A stretch of 64,000 nt of DNA, from positions 164,610 to 228,609 of the forward strand of contig CAVOZH010000003.1 in NCBI GenBank assembly GCA_963700955.1, read 5' to 3'. Below are positions 6,941 through 15,075 of this stretch, piece after piece. The translations under genes and the position numbers were made by a program. Positions within the stretch are counted from its first letter, which is position 1. Each line of letters begins with the position of its first letter. Below the pieces are notes generated by a model that was given only the letters and a program-made list of their open reading frames with translations, was not told the DNA's origin and did not search any database. Origin of the DNA: Nocardioides_C sp963700955 (GTDB taxonomy: Bacteria; Actinomycetota; Actinomycetes; Propionibacteriales; Nocardioidaceae).

Positions 6941-9175
6941 GTGAGAACGACGGGGGAAAGTCATGCGCGCGCCTCGACGTGGCGCTGGGCCTTCGCTGCC
7001 GTCGCCACGGTCCTGGTCATGGTCCTCATCCTGATCCTTGGGAACGACCGCTACTTCTTCAGCGGCGACACCCAGGCGGCGTACTACGGGTGGTGGTACC
7101 ACCTCGGGCAGGAAGTGCGCGCCGGGCACTGGCCGATGCTGGACCCCCACGCGTGGCGGGCCGGAAACCTGATGGCCGAGGGGCAGTGGGGACTGTTCAG
7201 CCCGCTGTCCATCGGAATCGGCCTGCTGGCGACCATGTCGAGTGGCGTGCTGGTGCTCGCGTCCATGGTGAAGGTGGCCCTCGTCTGCGCCGGTTCGCTG
7301 GGGATGTTCGCACTTGTGCGGTCCTACGACGGACCGCCGCCGATGGCCTACTTCGCTGGGGTCGCTGTCCCGATGGGCGGGATGACGCAGTACCTCGACC
7401 TGCCGTCCTGGGCGGCGGGGCTGACGATCTGGGCGCTCTTCCCGTGGGTCTGGTGGGCGCTCCGGGGCAGCATGCGGCGCCCGCAGATGCTGGCGCCCGC
7501 CCTGCTCCTGGGTTACCTGATGGTGACGGTCGGCTACGTGTACGGGACGATCATGCTGATCCTCGTCCTCGCAGCCTGCCTGGCCGACGCGTGGATGGCG
7601 CGTGACCGTACGGCAGCCGTCCGCCTGGTCGGTATCGGGCTCGTGTGCGGTCTGGTGGCGGTCGCGGTCTACCTGCCCGGCGTGCTGACCGCGTCGGTGA
7701 GCGTCCGGGACAGCGCGTTCGGTGGCTTCGGCGGGAAGTTCAGCACCGACCCGCTCGCGATGTTCACCTCGGTCCTCCCGACCGCAGCCGTCCCCGGCAC
7801 CTCCATGCACCTGCTTCCGTACGCCTACCTCACCTGGTTCCTGCCGGTCCTGCTCTGGCTGGACGTCGGGAAGATCCGGCGCGGCTGGCGTCCGCTGGCC
7901 GGTCTCCTGGTCGTCACCGCGGTGACCCTGCTCGTCGTGGACGGCCCGGCTCGGTTCGGCCCTCTGCGCTGGCCACTGCGGCTCCAGACCTTCCTGGTCG
8001 TCGCCGTGGTGCTGTTGCTGGTGGTCGCCCTGACGAGGTTCGGGGTTCGTCACCTGTCGCGCAGGAGGCTCGCGCTCAGCCTGCTGTGGGTGGCGCTGGC
8101 CGGCGGGGTGGCCGTGGTACGGGCCCCGAGCGTGTGGCAGGGACACCTGCTCAGCGTCGCCCTGGTCGGCACCGGGATCGTCGGACTCTGGTACGCCGCG
8201 CGCCGGCCCGGCGCTCACAGGTGGCTGGCGGTGGTCGGGTGCGTGGTCACCCTGGCCGCGACGGCCTGGCAGCACACGGTCTTCCCACATCCACCCTCAC
8301 CCGAGCGGAACATGCCCGCATCGCTGACCGCGTACCAGCGGCCGTTGGCGCAGGCCCGGGGTGACGTGATGGTCGTGGGTAACGCGAGCGCAGTGGTCGA
8401 GGCCAACCCCGCCGCGGTCGAGGAGCTGCTGGTGGGCTCGGCGTGGTACCTCAACGGGCAACGGGTCCAGAACACCTACACCGCCGTGAGCCACGCTGCC
8501 TTCAAGCACCGCTACTGCATGACGTACCAGGGCTCCACCTGTCCGCAGGCGCTGGCAACCCTGTTCGGCAAGGAACCGGACACCGGAAGGCAGCGGGTCG
8601 ACCTCCTGGGCGTGAGCACGCTCCTGCTCGTGCGAGCGGACTTCCCGCCGCAGGTGCTCGACTCGCCGCCGTCCGGCTGGCGCCTTGCGAGTACGACGCG
8701 GTGGTCGGTCACGTGGGTCCGCAACGACCCGGTTCCCGGGGCAGGGCGACCGGTCTGGGCCTCGCCCGGAACCGTCGTGGCCCCGCTTTCTTCCGACGAC
8801 CGGACCGCGCGTTTCCGGGTCGAGGACGTGCCCGACGGCGGTGGCCGCGTGGTGCTGAGCGCCCTGGCCTGGCCGGGGTACGCCACGGACGTGGGCACGC
8901 TGGCGGATCCGGCCGACGGCTACCTGCTGGCGGTCGACCTCCCGGGCAGCGCACGGGGCCGGGTCGTCACCGTGCACTTCTCACCGCCCGGCTGGCCGCT
9001 GGAGCTGACCTGCTGGTGGCTCGGCGTGGGCGTCCTCGTGGGCTGGCCCGTCATCGGCGCCGTGAGACGCCGCCGCGGTCGGGCTACCGGGGCATCGAGC
9101 TCGAGCGCCAGCCCCCGGGGCCCGCGGGATACGACGCTCGTAGCTTCCGATGGTTCGCGGACCACTCGGGAGTGA
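6941..9175 (+). CDS. large polytopic membrane protein of unknown function (YfhO-like layout)
   Basis: A 744-residue protein with about twelve hydrophobic segments between residues 12 and 450. A soluble stretch of roughly 250 residues, presumably extracytoplasmic, follows, and then one last span near residue 705. The first loop carries FFSGDTQAAYYGWWYHLG, where the acidic residue suits a GT-C or YfhO-like transferase, but no motif fixes the function. GTG 6941 has TAGACC six bases upstream and no Shine-Dalgarno site. The basic, low-complexity C-terminal tail overlaps the accE gene on the other strand by 92 bases. It probably belongs with the neighbouring envelope-glycan genes. Confidence 0.7.
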   Translation: MRTTGESHARASTWRWAFAAVATVLVMVLILILGNDRYFFSGDTQAAYYGWWYHLGQEVRAGHWPMLDPHAWRAGNLMAEGQWGLFSPLSIGIGLLATMSSGVLVLASMVKVALVCAGSLGMFALVRSYDGPPPMAYFAGVAVPMGGMTQYLDLPSWAAGLTIWALFPWVWWALRGSMRRPQMLAPALLLGYLMVTVGYVYGTIMLILVLAACLADAWMARDRTAAVRLVGIGLVCGLVAVAVYLPGVLTASVSVRDSAFGGFGGKFSTDPLAMFTSVLPTAAVPGTSMHLLPYAYLTWFLPVLLWLDVGKIRRGWRPLAGLLVVTAVTLLVVDGPARFGPLRWPLRLQTFLVVAVVLLLVVALTRFGVRHLSRRRLALSLLWVALAGGVAVVRAPSVWQGHLLSVALVGTGIVGLWYAARRPGAHRWLAVVGCVVTLAATAWQHTVFPHPPSPERNMPASLTAYQRPLAQARGDVMVVGNASAVVEANPAAVEELLVGSAWYLNGQRVQNTYTAVSHAAFKHRYCMTYQGSTCPQALATLFGKEPDTGRQRVDLLGVSTLLLVRADFPPQVLDSPPSGWRLASTTRWSVTWVRNDPVPGAGRPVWASPGTVVAPLSSDDRTARFRVEDVPDGGGRVVLSALAWPGYATDVGTLADPADGYLLAVDLPGSARGRVVTVHFSPPGWPLELTCWWLGVGVLVGWPVIGAVRRRRGRATGASSSSASPRGPRDTTLVASDGSRTTRE

Positions 9176-9327
9176 ACTTCGGCTCGGCCGCGGGAGGGGC
9201 GGCCGCGGCCGCGACGCCCTGGAGCACGACGGTCAGCGCCGCCACCTCCTCCGGCGTCGCCTCACCCCTGACCAGGAACAGCGGTGGACTCTCGACCGGA
9301 GCCGTCGGCCGGCTTCTCGCCGCTCAC
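9084..9327 (-). CDS. accE: acyl-CoA carboxylase epsilon subunit, interrupted by a frame break
   Basis: GTG 9327 overlaps the stop of the carboxylase beta gene as GTGA and starts MSGEKPADGS. After a one-base break between about 9310 and 9296 the frame continues with PPLFLVRGEATPEEVAALTVV and ends GPGGWRSSSMPR at 9084. The VRG-x-ATPEE motif and the tryptophan-rich C-terminus are the family signature. Epsilon subunits of about 60-90 residues bind the beta hexamer and stimulate acyl-CoA carboxylases in actinomycetes, and they normally follow accD5-type genes. Without the break no in-frame start codon exists after the upstream stop, so a sequencing error is likely. The 3' half is antisense to the end of the neighbouring membrane protein gene. 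Confidence 0.75.
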
Positions 9328-10952
9328 AGCGGGATGTTCCCGTGCTTCTTCGGCGGAAGCGTCTCGCGCTTGGAGCGCAGGAGGCGGAGGGCGCGGACGA
9401 TCTCGATCCGCGTCTCGTGGGGCTGGATGACCGCGTCGACGTACCCACGCTCGGCCGCGAGGTAGGGGTTGGCGAGGTGGTCTTCGTACTCCTGGACCAG
9501 CTCCGCGCGCTTGGTCTCCACGTCGCCGGACTCGGTGGCCTCGGCGATCTCCTTGCGGTAGAGGATGTTCACCGCGCCCTGCGCCCCCATGACGGCGATC
9601 TGCGCGGTGGGCCAGGCGAGGTTCATGTCGGCACCGAGGTGCTTGGAGCCCATCACGTCGTAGGCGCCGCCGTACGCCTTGCGGGTGATCACGGTGATCA
9701 GCGGGACGGTGGCCTCGGCGTAGGCGTAGATCAGCTTGGCGCCGCGGCGGATGATGCCGTTCCACTCCTGGTCGGTGCCGGGGAGGAAGCCCGGCACGTC
9801 GACGAAGGTGAGGACCGGGATGTTGAAGGCGTCGCAGGTGCGCACGAACCGGGCGGCCTTCTCGGAGGCGTCGATGTCGAGGGTGCCCGCGAACTGCATC
9901 GGCTGGTTCGCCACGACGCCGACGGGGTGGCCCTCGACACGGCCGAAGCCGACGACCATGTTCGGCGCGAACATCGACTGGACCTCGAGGAACTCCTCGT
10001 CGTCGAGCGCCGACTCGATGACCGTGTGCATGTCGTAGGGCTGGTTGGGCGAGTCGGGGATCAGCGTGTCGAGCGCGCGGTCCTCGTCGGAGATCTCGAG
10101 GTCGGCCTCCTCGGGGAAGGACGGAGGCTCGTCGAGGTTGTTCTGCGGAAGGTAGGAGATCAGCGCCTTCACGTAGTCGATCGCGTCGGACTCGTCGTGG
10201 CCCATGTAGTGCGCGTTGCCGGACTTGGTGTTGTGCGACCGCGCACCACCGAGGTCTTCCATCGAGACGTCCTCACCGGTGACGGTCTTGATCACGTCGG
10301 GACCGGTGATGAACATGTGCGAGGTCTGGTCGACCATCACCGTGAAGTCGGTGACCGCGGGGGAGTACACCGCGCCGCCCGCACAGGGGCCCATGATCAG
10401 CGAGATCTGCGGGATCACGCCGCTCGCGTGCACGTTGCGGCGGAAGATCTCGCCGTACAGCCCGAGTGAGACCACGCCCTCCTGGATCCGGGCGCCGCCG
10501 GAGTCGTTGATGCCGATGATCGGGCAGCCGGTCTTCATCGCCAGGTCCATCACCTTGACGATCTTCTCGCCGAAGACCTGGCCGAGGCTGCCGCCGAAGA
10601 CCGTGAAGTCCTGCGCGAAGACGCACACCTGGCGGCCGTCGATGGTGCCGTAGCCGGTGACCACGCCGTCGCCGTAGGGCCGGTTCTTCTCCAGGCCGAA
10701 CGCCGTCGAGCGGTGTCGGGCGAGCTCGTCGAGCTCCACGAACGACCCCTCGTCGAGCAGCTCCCCGATCCGCTCACGCGCAGTCTTCTTGCCCTTGGAG
10801 TGCTGCTTCTCGATGGCTCGCTCGGAGCCTGCGTGCACCGCCTCCTGGAGCTTGTGCTCGAGATCCGCGACCTTCCCGGCCGTGGTGTGGATGTCCACGC
10901 CCTCGGTGATCTCGGTGCCCTCGCCGGGCTGCGTCATGGCTGCTTCGCTCAC
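9324..10952 (-). CDS. accD5: acyl-CoA (propionyl/acetyl-CoA) carboxylase beta subunit
   Basis: A 542-residue carboxyltransferase subunit. It transfers CO2 from carboxybiotin on an alpha chain encoded elsewhere to acyl-CoA, giving methylmalonyl- or malonyl-CoA. GINDSGGARIQEG and GPCAGGAVYSPA are the N-terminal oxyanion and biotin-site motifs, and DVPGFLPGTDQEW with MGAQGAVNILYR marks the C-terminal carboxyltransferase half. Length fits AccD5/PccB. GTG 10952 is preferred, with GAGAGAGG ten bases upstream; ATG 10937 is in frame. It runs into accE and is divergent from birA, the ligase that biotinylates its partner, so the three form a functional unit. Confidence 0.92.
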   Translation of the reverse strand: MSEAAMTQPGEGTEITEGVDIHTTAGKVADLEHKLQEAVHAGSERAIEKQHSKGKKTARERIGELLDEGSFVELDELARHRSTAFGLEKNRPYGDGVVTGYGTIDGRQVCVFAQDFTVFGGSLGQVFGEKIVKVMDLAMKTGCPIIGINDSGGARIQEGVVSLGLYGEIFRRNVHASGVIPQISLIMGPCAGGAVYSPAVTDFTVMVDQTSHMFITGPDVIKTVTGEDVSMEDLGGARSHNTKSGNAHYMGHDESDAIDYVKALISYLPQNNLDEPPSFPEEADLEISDEDRALDTLIPDSPNQPYDMHTVIESALDDEEFLEVQSMFAPNMVVGFGRVEGHPVGVVANQPMQFAGTLDIDASEKAARFVRTCDAFNIPVLTFVDVPGFLPGTDQEWNGIIRRGAKLIYAYAEATVPLITVITRKAYGGAYDVMGSKHLGADMNLAWPTAQIAVMGAQGAVNILYRKEIAEATESGDVETKRAELVQEYEDHLANPYLAAERGYVDAVIQPHETRIEIVRALRLLRSKRETLPPKKHGNIPL

Positions 10953-10997
10953 GGGTGAATGGCCTCTCTCGATTGCGTGGGTGTCAATGTAGTGCCT

Positions 10998-11822
10998 GTG
11001 ACCTATGACGACCTCCGGCGCCCACCACTCGACCCTGTGGCCTTGTCCACAGCTCTCACGAGGCCCGGGTCGCTGTGGCGCGAGGTCGAGGTCGTGCCCT
11101 CCTGCCCGTCCACCAACGCCGAGCTGGCCAGGCGGGCCAGGGCCGGCTCGTCGGCCGGAACGGTCCTCGTCGCGGAGCACCAGACCGCCGGACGCGGACG
11201 CCTCGACCGGGCCTGGGTGACCCCACCAGGAGCGGCGCTCACCTTCTCCGTCCTGCTCGAGCCTGCCGGGGTCCCGGTCGCCAGGTGGCCGTGGCTGCCC
11301 CTGCTCGTCGGCATCGCGGTGGCCGAGGGAGTACGCCGCGTGGCAGAGGTCGACTGCGTCCTGAAGTGGCCCAACGACGTGCTCGTCGGCGAGCGGAAGC
11401 TCGCGGGGATCCTGGTCGAGCGGGTCGAGCGGGACTCCGGCGCGGTGGCGGTGGTCGGGGTGGGGCTCAACGTCTCGCTCGGCGAGGACGAGCTGCCCGT
11501 GCCCGCCGCGACGTCCCTGGCGCTCGAGGGCGCCACGACCATCGACCGCACCGTGATCCTGCGCGAGGTGCTGCGGTCACTCGAGGCGCTCTTCCTCCAG
11601 TGGCAGGCCGACCAAGGCGATGCGACCCGCGGGCTGGTCGAGTCGTACGTGCGGCGCTGCGCGACCCTCGGCCGCCAGGTCAGGGTGGACCTGCCGGCCG
11701 GCCAGCAGGTCGTCGGTGTGGCCGCCGGCGTCGACACGGACGGCCGGCTCGAGGTGCGTACGTCGGAGGGGCCCAGGATCCTCGGGGCCGGTGACGTCGT
11801 GCACGTCCGCGCGACGTCGTGA
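10998..11822 (+). CDS. birA: biotin--[acetyl-CoA-carboxylase] ligase
   Basis: A 274-residue BirA that activates biotin as biotinyl-AMP and attaches it to the carrier lysine of acyl-CoA carboxylase. QTAGRGRLDRAW holds the GRGR substrate loop, and LKWPNDVLVGERKLAGILVE is the KWPND motif. A C-terminal SH3-like domain ends the protein. There is no N-terminal helix-turn-helix, so it is the non-repressor (group I) type. The start could be GTG 10998 or GTG 10992; a weak CAATGT box seven bases before 10998 favours a leaderless start. It is divergent from accD5 across 45 bases, so the two promoters must overlap. Confidence 0.93.
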   Translation: MTYDDLRRPPLDPVALSTALTRPGSLWREVEVVPSCPSTNAELARRARAGSSAGTVLVAEHQTAGRGRLDRAWVTPPGAALTFSVLLEPAGVPVARWPWLPLLVGIAVAEGVRRVAEVDCVLKWPNDVLVGERKLAGILVERVERDSGAVAVVGVGLNVSLGEDELPVPAATSLALEGATTIDRTVILREVLRSLEALFLQWQADQGDATRGLVESYVRRCATLGRQVRVDLPAGQQVVGVAAGVDTDGRLEVRTSEGPRILGAGDVVHVRATS

Positions 11823-11849
11823 CCTGGGACACGTGAGAGGATCGAGGGC

Positions 11850-12377
11850 GTGCCCATCTCGCGAAAACTGCTCAACTACGACGAGTCGGTGGTGGTCTCC
11901 ACCCGCACACACGGCAAGGCGCTGATCCGTCCGCTGCTCGCGCTGATCCTGATCGCCGCGGCCGCCGGCTACCTGAGCACCTTCACCGGCGCCGCCGGAA
12001 GGGCCCAGCCCCTGCTGGTCGCCGTGATCGGAGCGGTCGCCGCGCTGCTCGCCGTCACGTGGGTGTTCCGGCCGTTCCTCACCTGGCTCACCACCACCTA
12101 CACCGTCACGAACCACCGGTTGATCACACGCAGCGGGATTCTCAGCCGCCGCGGCCACGACATCCCGCTCTCGCGGATCAGCGACGTCGCCTACGAGCGA
12201 GGGCTCATGGACCGCGTGCTCGGCTGCGGCACCCTGCTGGTCTCCGTCGCCAGCGAGCATCACGTCGAGCTGCACGACATCCCGCACGTGGAGCAGGTCC
12301 ACCTGAGGATCCACGACTTCCTCGACCAGGACGTCGAGACCCGGGCGATGGACCTCGGAGGCTCAGGCGACCGATGA
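11850..12377 (+). CDS. PH-domain membrane protein (bPH_2/YdbT-like)
   Basis: A 175-residue protein with two hydrophobic segments at about residues 25-45 and 55-75, followed by a bacterial PH domain containing TYTVTNHRLITRSGILSRRG and PLSRISDVAYERG. Such proteins are membrane-attached and of unknown function. It is 27 bases downstream of birA and overlaps the cyclase gene as ATGA, so the two are probably made together. A homologue with the same neighbours occurs near birA in mycobacteria (from memory, Rv3278c). Confidence 0.85.
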   Translation: MPISRKLLNYDESVVVSTRTHGKALIRPLLALILIAAAAGYLSTFTGAAGRAQPLLVAVIGAVAALLAVTWVFRPFLTWLTTTYTVTNHRLITRSGILSRRGHDIPLSRISDVAYERGLMDRVLGCGTLLVSVASEHHVELHDIPHVEQVHLRIHDFLDQDVETRAMDLGGSGDR

Positions 12378-13381
12378 GCGACGCCGAGCCACGGAAGAAC
12401 GCCAGGCCAGCACACTTCACGCGCGAGGAGCTCGAGAAGGTGATCCTGGGAGACCTCCCAGGTCTGACCAGCACCGACGTGGCGTCCGCGGCCGGCGTGA
12501 CCATCGAGCAGGCCCGGCGCCTGTGGCGAGCACTCGGGTTCCCCGACGCGGGGGAGCAGGCCGCTTTCAACGACGCCGACCTCTCGGCGCTGAGCACGCT
12601 GATCGGCACGGTCGACTCGGGGGCGATCGACTTCGACACGGCTGTGCGCATGACACGAGCCGTCGGCCAGACCATGGCCCGGCTCGCCGACTGGCAGGTC
12701 GCGACGCTCGCGCCCCGGGTCGAGCAGCTCGAGACCGGCCCCGAGGCGACCGGCTCCCGGATCGGGAGCGCCCTGCGCCTCGCCGACCAGGTCGGCGTCC
12801 CGTTCGAGCGGCTGCTCATCTACTCCTGGCGACGCCACCTCGCGGCCGCCGTGGGCCGGGTCGAGGCTCTGGGTGCGGCCGACGAGGACCTGCACACCAG
12901 CCAGGTCACGGTCGGGTTCGCCGACCTGGTGAGCTTCACGGCGCTGTCGAACGAGATCGACGAGGCGCGGCTCGGCGACATGGTGGAGATCTTCGAGTCC
13001 CGGTGTGCCGACGTGGTGGCCGGACGCCACGGCCGGGTGATCAAGACCCTCGGCGACTCGGTGCTCTTCGTCTCCGAGGACCCGAAGCAGGCGCTCGACA
13101 TCGCCTTCGACATCGTCGGCGTGATCGGCAACGACAGCCGCCTGCCCGACGTACGCCTCGGCCTGGCCACCGGCTCCGTGATCATGCGCCTCGGTGACGT
13201 CTTCGGCCCGCCCGTCAACATGGCCGCGAGGCTGACCGGCGTCGCCCGCCGCAACCGCGTGATCATCGACCACGCCACGGCCGAGCGTCTCCCGGAGGGC
13301 GCCTTCGAGACCCGGGCTCTGCCGGCGCGGCCGGTTCGCGGGTTCGGACTCGTGGAACCGGTGGCCGCCCGGCGGCGGTGA
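12374..13381 (+). CDS. class III adenylate/guanylate cyclase with N-terminal regulatory domain
   Basis: A 335-residue soluble nucleotide cyclase. The catalytic domain covers about residues 175-325: VGFADLVSFTAL carries the first metal aspartate, KTLGDSVLFV the second, and GPPVNMAARL the asparagine and arginine of the transition-state site. The N-terminal 150 residues (FTREELEKVILGD, then VTIEQARRLWRALGFPD) resemble the regulatory domain of mycobacterial Rv1264-type cyclases, which respond to pH; that response is not shown here. The start overlaps the PH gene as ATGA. Cyclase and PH protein may form a membrane-associated signalling pair. Confidence 0.88.
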   Translation: MSDAEPRKNARPAHFTREELEKVILGDLPGLTSTDVASAAGVTIEQARRLWRALGFPDAGEQAAFNDADLSALSTLIGTVDSGAIDFDTAVRMTRAVGQTMARLADWQVATLAPRVEQLETGPEATGSRIGSALRLADQVGVPFERLLIYSWRRHLAAAVGRVEALGAADEDLHTSQVTVGFADLVSFTALSNEIDEARLGDMVEIFESRCADVVAGRHGRVIKTLGDSVLFVSEDPKQALDIAFDIVGVIGNDSRLPDVRLGLATGSVIMRLGDVFGPPVNMAARLTGVARRNRVIIDHATAERLPEGAFETRALPARPVRGFGLVEPVAARRR

Positions 13382-13389
13382 CCGCGGTC
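13380..13389. promoter_or_regulatory. ten-base palindrome after the cyclase gene
   Basis: GACCGCGGTC is a perfect palindrome that overlaps the cyclase stop codon and heads the 87-base gap before the winged-helix gene. It may be an operator or chance in GC-rich DNA. Confidence 0.25.
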
Positions 13390-13438
13390 TAGACGCAGGC
13401 TCGTCCCTTGAGGTTAAAGTTCCACGATTCCCGGACGC

Positions 13439-13461
13439 TGTCCTATTTGTCCTTTTAATCT
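13439..13461 (+). promoter_or_regulatory. tandem repeat operator and -10 box of the winged-helix gene
   Basis: TGTCCTATT at 13439-13447 is followed directly by TGTCCTTTT at 13448-13456. TAATCT at 13456-13461 stands seven bases before the ATG at 13469, so the message should be leaderless. The repeat lies in the -35 to -10 interval, which suits binding by an OmpR-type protein to direct repeats and possible autoregulation. The gap is far less GC-rich than its surroundings. Confidence 0.5.
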
Positions 13462-13468
13462 GAGCAAC

Positions 13469-13810
13469 ATGTTGAGTGTGCAGGGGGTGGACCTCGACGT
13501 GGAGACACGTCGAGTGTGGCGCGACGGCGTGGAGATCAGGATGTCGAACAAGGAGTTCGACTTGCTGCATGCTCTGATCAGCCGTGCGGGGGAGATCGTC
13601 ACGCGTGAGGAGCTCATGCGTGATGTGTGGCAGACGACCTTCTGGACGTCCGCCAAGACCATTGACGTGCATCTGGGATGGGTTCGCCGCAAGCTCGGCG
13701 ACGACACCCGGCGGCCGACGCTGATCACGACGATTCGAGGACGGGGCCTGCGGTTCGAGAAGACACCGCCGATCTACGCCCCAAAAGAGAGGCAGGTCGC
13801 GGTCGTCTGA
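13469..13810 (+). CDS. stand-alone OmpR-type winged-helix DNA-binding protein
   Basis: A 113-residue protein consisting almost only of the C-terminal DNA-binding domain of OmpR/PhoB regulators. It runs from MSNKEFDLLHALISRAGEI through REELMRDVW and the recognition-helix stretch KTIDVHLGWVRRKLGDD to the wing ITTIRGRGLRF. There is no receiver domain and no neighbouring kinase, so phosphorylation cannot control it in the usual way. The start follows a TAATCT box by seven bases. It is a monocistronic unit between the cyclase and purK. Its targets are unknown; the repeats just upstream are the first candidate. Confidence 0.85.
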   Translation: MLSVQGVDLDVETRRVWRDGVEIRMSNKEFDLLHALISRAGEIVTREELMRDVWQTTFWTSAKTIDVHLGWVRRKLGDDTRRPTLITTIRGRGLRFEKTPPIYAPKERQVAVV

Positions 13811-13840
13811 GGTGACGCGAGGTCCGGGGGGAGCCATCGT

Positions 13841-13846
13841 TAGGCT
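13841..13846 (+). promoter_or_regulatory. -10 box of purK-purE (leaderless)
   Basis: TAGGCT is followed by six bases and the GTG at 13853. No Shine-Dalgarno site precedes the start. Confidence 0.5.
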
Positions 13847-13852
13847 CTCCTC

Positions 13853-15073
13853 GTGATCTCGCCTGCTCCTACGTCCCGCACCGTGTCGCGCTCCGGGCCT
13901 TGCGCGACGCCGGTGCTCGCCGTTATCGGCGGCGGCCAGCTGGCCCGGATGATGGCGCAGTACGCCGTCCCGTTGGGGGTGCCGCTGCGCCTCCTGGCGG
14001 AGGCGGAGGGTGTCTCGGCGGCCCAGGTGATCCCCGACTCCATCGTCGGGGACTACCGCGACCTCGACACCCTCCGTGAGGTCACCGAGGGCTGCGCCGT
14101 GGTCACCTTCGACCACGAGCACGTTCCGACAGAGCACCTTCACGCGCTCGCCGAGGCGGGTGTCGCCTGCCGACCCGGTCCCGGCGCGCTCGTGCACGCC
14201 CAGGACAAGGCGGTGATGCGGGCCCGGCTTCATCACCTCGGGGTGCCCAGCCCCCGCAACGCAGTCGTCTCCGAGGCAGCCGAGGTCGTCGACTTCGCGA
14301 GCACACTCGGCGGCTTCCCGATCGTGCTCAAGACCACCCGCGGTGGCTACGACGGCAAGGGCGTGTGGGTGGTCGAGACCGAGGCCGACTGTGCGCCCGC
14401 GTTCGAGGTCGCCCGCCGGGCGGGCGTGGAGATCCTCGCCGAGGAGAAGGTCGACTTCAGGCGGGAGCTCTCCGCACTCGTCGCGCGCTCGCCCTCCGGG
14501 CAGGTCGCGGCCTACCCCGTCGTCGAGTCGGTGCAGACCGACGGGATCTGCACCGAGGTGATCGCGCCGGCGCCCGGGCTCGACCCGGACCTGGCCGTCC
14601 AGGCGCAGCAGATCGCCATGACGGTCGCCTCGGAGCTCGACGTCACGGGGATCCTCGCCGTGGAGCTGTTCGAGACCACCGACGGTCGCGTGCTGGTCAA
14701 CGAGCTCGCGATGCGGCCGCACAACACCGGCCACTGGAGCATGGACGGTGCTGTCACCGGCCAGTTCGAGAACCATCTGCGCGCGGTGCTCGACCTTCCC
14801 CTCGGGTCGCCGGAGGCCCGGCAGCCGTGGACGGTGATGGTGAACATCCTCGGCGGCGACCACGGGCCGCTGTCGGAGGACCTGTACGGCGGCTACCCAC
14901 ACGTCTTCGCCCGCGACCCGCGGCTCAAGGTCCACCTCTACGGCAAGGACGTGAAGCCCGGCCGCAAGGTCGGCCACGTCACCGCCTACGGCGACGACCT
15001 CGACGACGTCATCGAACGAGCACGTCATGCCGCGGCCTGGTTCCGCGGCGACCTGGGGATGGAGAGCGATTGA
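13853..15073 (+). CDS. purK: N5-carboxyaminoimidazole ribonucleotide synthase
   Basis: A 406-residue ATP-grasp enzyme that carboxylates AIR to N5-CAIR with ATP and bicarbonate in purine synthesis. LAVIGGGQLARMMA at about residue 22 starts the N-terminal domain. PIVLKTTRGGYDGKGVW is the ATP-grasp loop, and VLVNELAMRPHNTGHWSMDG contains the catalytic and metal residues. The leaderless GTG gives a short N-terminal extension ahead of the core fold; later in-frame starts cannot be excluded. purE begins three bases after its stop, so the two sequential enzymes are co-transcribed. Confidence 0.95.
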   Translation: MISPAPTSRTVSRSGPCATPVLAVIGGGQLARMMAQYAVPLGVPLRLLAEAEGVSAAQVIPDSIVGDYRDLDTLREVTEGCAVVTFDHEHVPTEHLHALAEAGVACRPGPGALVHAQDKAVMRARLHHLGVPSPRNAVVSEAAEVVDFASTLGGFPIVLKTTRGGYDGKGVWVVETEADCAPAFEVARRAGVEILAEEKVDFRRELSALVARSPSGQVAAYPVVESVQTDGICTEVIAPAPGLDPDLAVQAQQIAMTVASELDVTGILAVELFETTDGRVLVNELAMRPHNTGHWSMDGAVTGQFENHLRAVLDLPLGSPEARQPWTVMVNILGGDHGPLSEDLYGGYPHVFARDPRLKVHLYGKDVKPGRKVGHVTAYGDDLDDVIERARHAAAWFRGDLGMESD

Positions 15074-15075
15074 GC

